Positions 30,342-30,517 of a stretch of DNA of 30,517 bases are shown here, in pieces. Position 1 is the stretch's first letter; every line of letters begins with the position of its first letter. The translations under genes were made by a program, and so were the position numbers. A model generated the notes under the pieces. That model had not been told where the DNA came from, searched no databases, and was given only the letters and a program-made list of their open reading frames with translations. This DNA is from CAZDUS01 sp964609375. GTDB lineage: Bacteria; Verrucomicrobiota; Kiritimatiellia; CAIKKV01; CAITUY01. The stretch is from assembly GCA_964609375.1 (NCBI GenBank), contig CAZSSA010000016.1, forward strand, positions 1 to 30,517. Direction: 5' to 3'.

Positions 30342-30441
30342 GGTAGGGCGGGACAGCCGCTCGACTGAGATCGCCGAAGTCCTTGGCCCGCCATTATCCC
30401 GTCTCCTATGAACCCGGCGGGCCTGGCAGTCCCGCCCTACC
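30342..30441. repeat. 100-bp element with terminal inverted repeats
   Basis: The ends are GGTAGGGCGGGACAGCC (30342-30358) and GGCAGTCCCGCCCTACC (30425-30441), inverted with one mismatch over 17 bp. Inside, GGCCCGCC near 30385 pairs with GGCGGGCC at 30417-30424. The whole could fold into a nested hairpin. It is too short to encode a protein, so it looks MITE- or REP-like. The left flank 30230-30341 holds G-rich DNA and the GCGCC-type repeat; no gene was seen there. Confidence 0.7.
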
Positions 30442-30455
30442 TAATATGAGGGATC

Positions 30456-30517
30456 ATGCCTGTGCACAAGGATAGGCCCCAACAACTTGAGATGATGTTT
30501 GAACGGCCCGAACGTTC
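30456..30517 (+). CDS. Start of an unidentified ORF running off the window
   Basis: ATG 30456, close behind GAGGGATC, opens a frame (MPVHKDRPQQLEMMFERPER...) that stays open for the remaining 20 codons. It is too short to identify. It begins 15 bp after the inverted-repeat element. Confidence 0.4.
   Translation, partial: MPVHKDRPQQLEMMFERPER

Overview
The window is a chromosomal piece of an anaerobic, hydrogen-metabolising, Gram-negative-type bacterium. Signal peptides, a SurA/PpiD-like chaperone and an outer-membrane-barrel-like protein suggest a diderm. Two [NiFe] hydrogenases, a eukaryote-type IleS and G-rich intergenic DNA would fit a Kiritimatiellota/Lentisphaerae/Verrucomicrobia-type (PVC) genome; that placement is an inference. 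No rRNA, tRNA, CRISPR array or complete transposase was seen.

Layout. 1-507: 3' part of an exported rhodanese, closed by a terminator. 606-3119: thiamine thiazole operon thiS-thiG-thiH behind a promoter, a TPP riboswitch and a terminator. 3111-4364 (-): phosphopentomutase deoB, converging on thiH. 4464-5474: an AmrS-type radical SAM enzyme. 5511-7196 (-): a SurA/PpiD-like chaperone. 7338-12449 (-): a complete six-gene energy-converting hydrogenase operon in the order echABCDEF, with a short leader ORF overlapped by a terminator-like hairpin. 12646-14376 (-): secreted TIM-barrel/glycosidase-like protein. 14560-15090: small outer-membrane protein. 15169-18613: trpR-like gene plus ileS. 18659-21838 (-): three-gene cassette of DUF2141 protein, ABC1/UbiB kinase and CrtI-like desaturase. 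21905-23260 (-): trypsin-like serine protease. 23404-24438: lipA. 24720-30229: hoxF-hoxU-hoxY-hoxH, the HoxH maturation protease and a stand-alone receiver protein. 30342-30441: a 100-bp element with terminal inverted repeats. 30456-end: start of a further ORF.

How it works together. Ech is a membrane, ion-translocating, ferredoxin-linked hydrogenase; Hox is a cytoplasmic NAD(H)-linked one. Together they could exchange electrons among ferredoxin, H2 and NAD(P)H during fermentation. Only HoxH has a cleavable C-terminal extension, and only the Hox operon carries a maturation protease.

The most unusual feature is a set of short tandem repeats with a 7-bp (or 14-bp) period. At least five sequence types occur, nearly always with the G-rich strand on +. 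They fill gaps between genes, form both ends of thiH, and sit in frame inside deoB and lipA. The second notable structure is the leader ORF/terminator arrangement upstream of echA.
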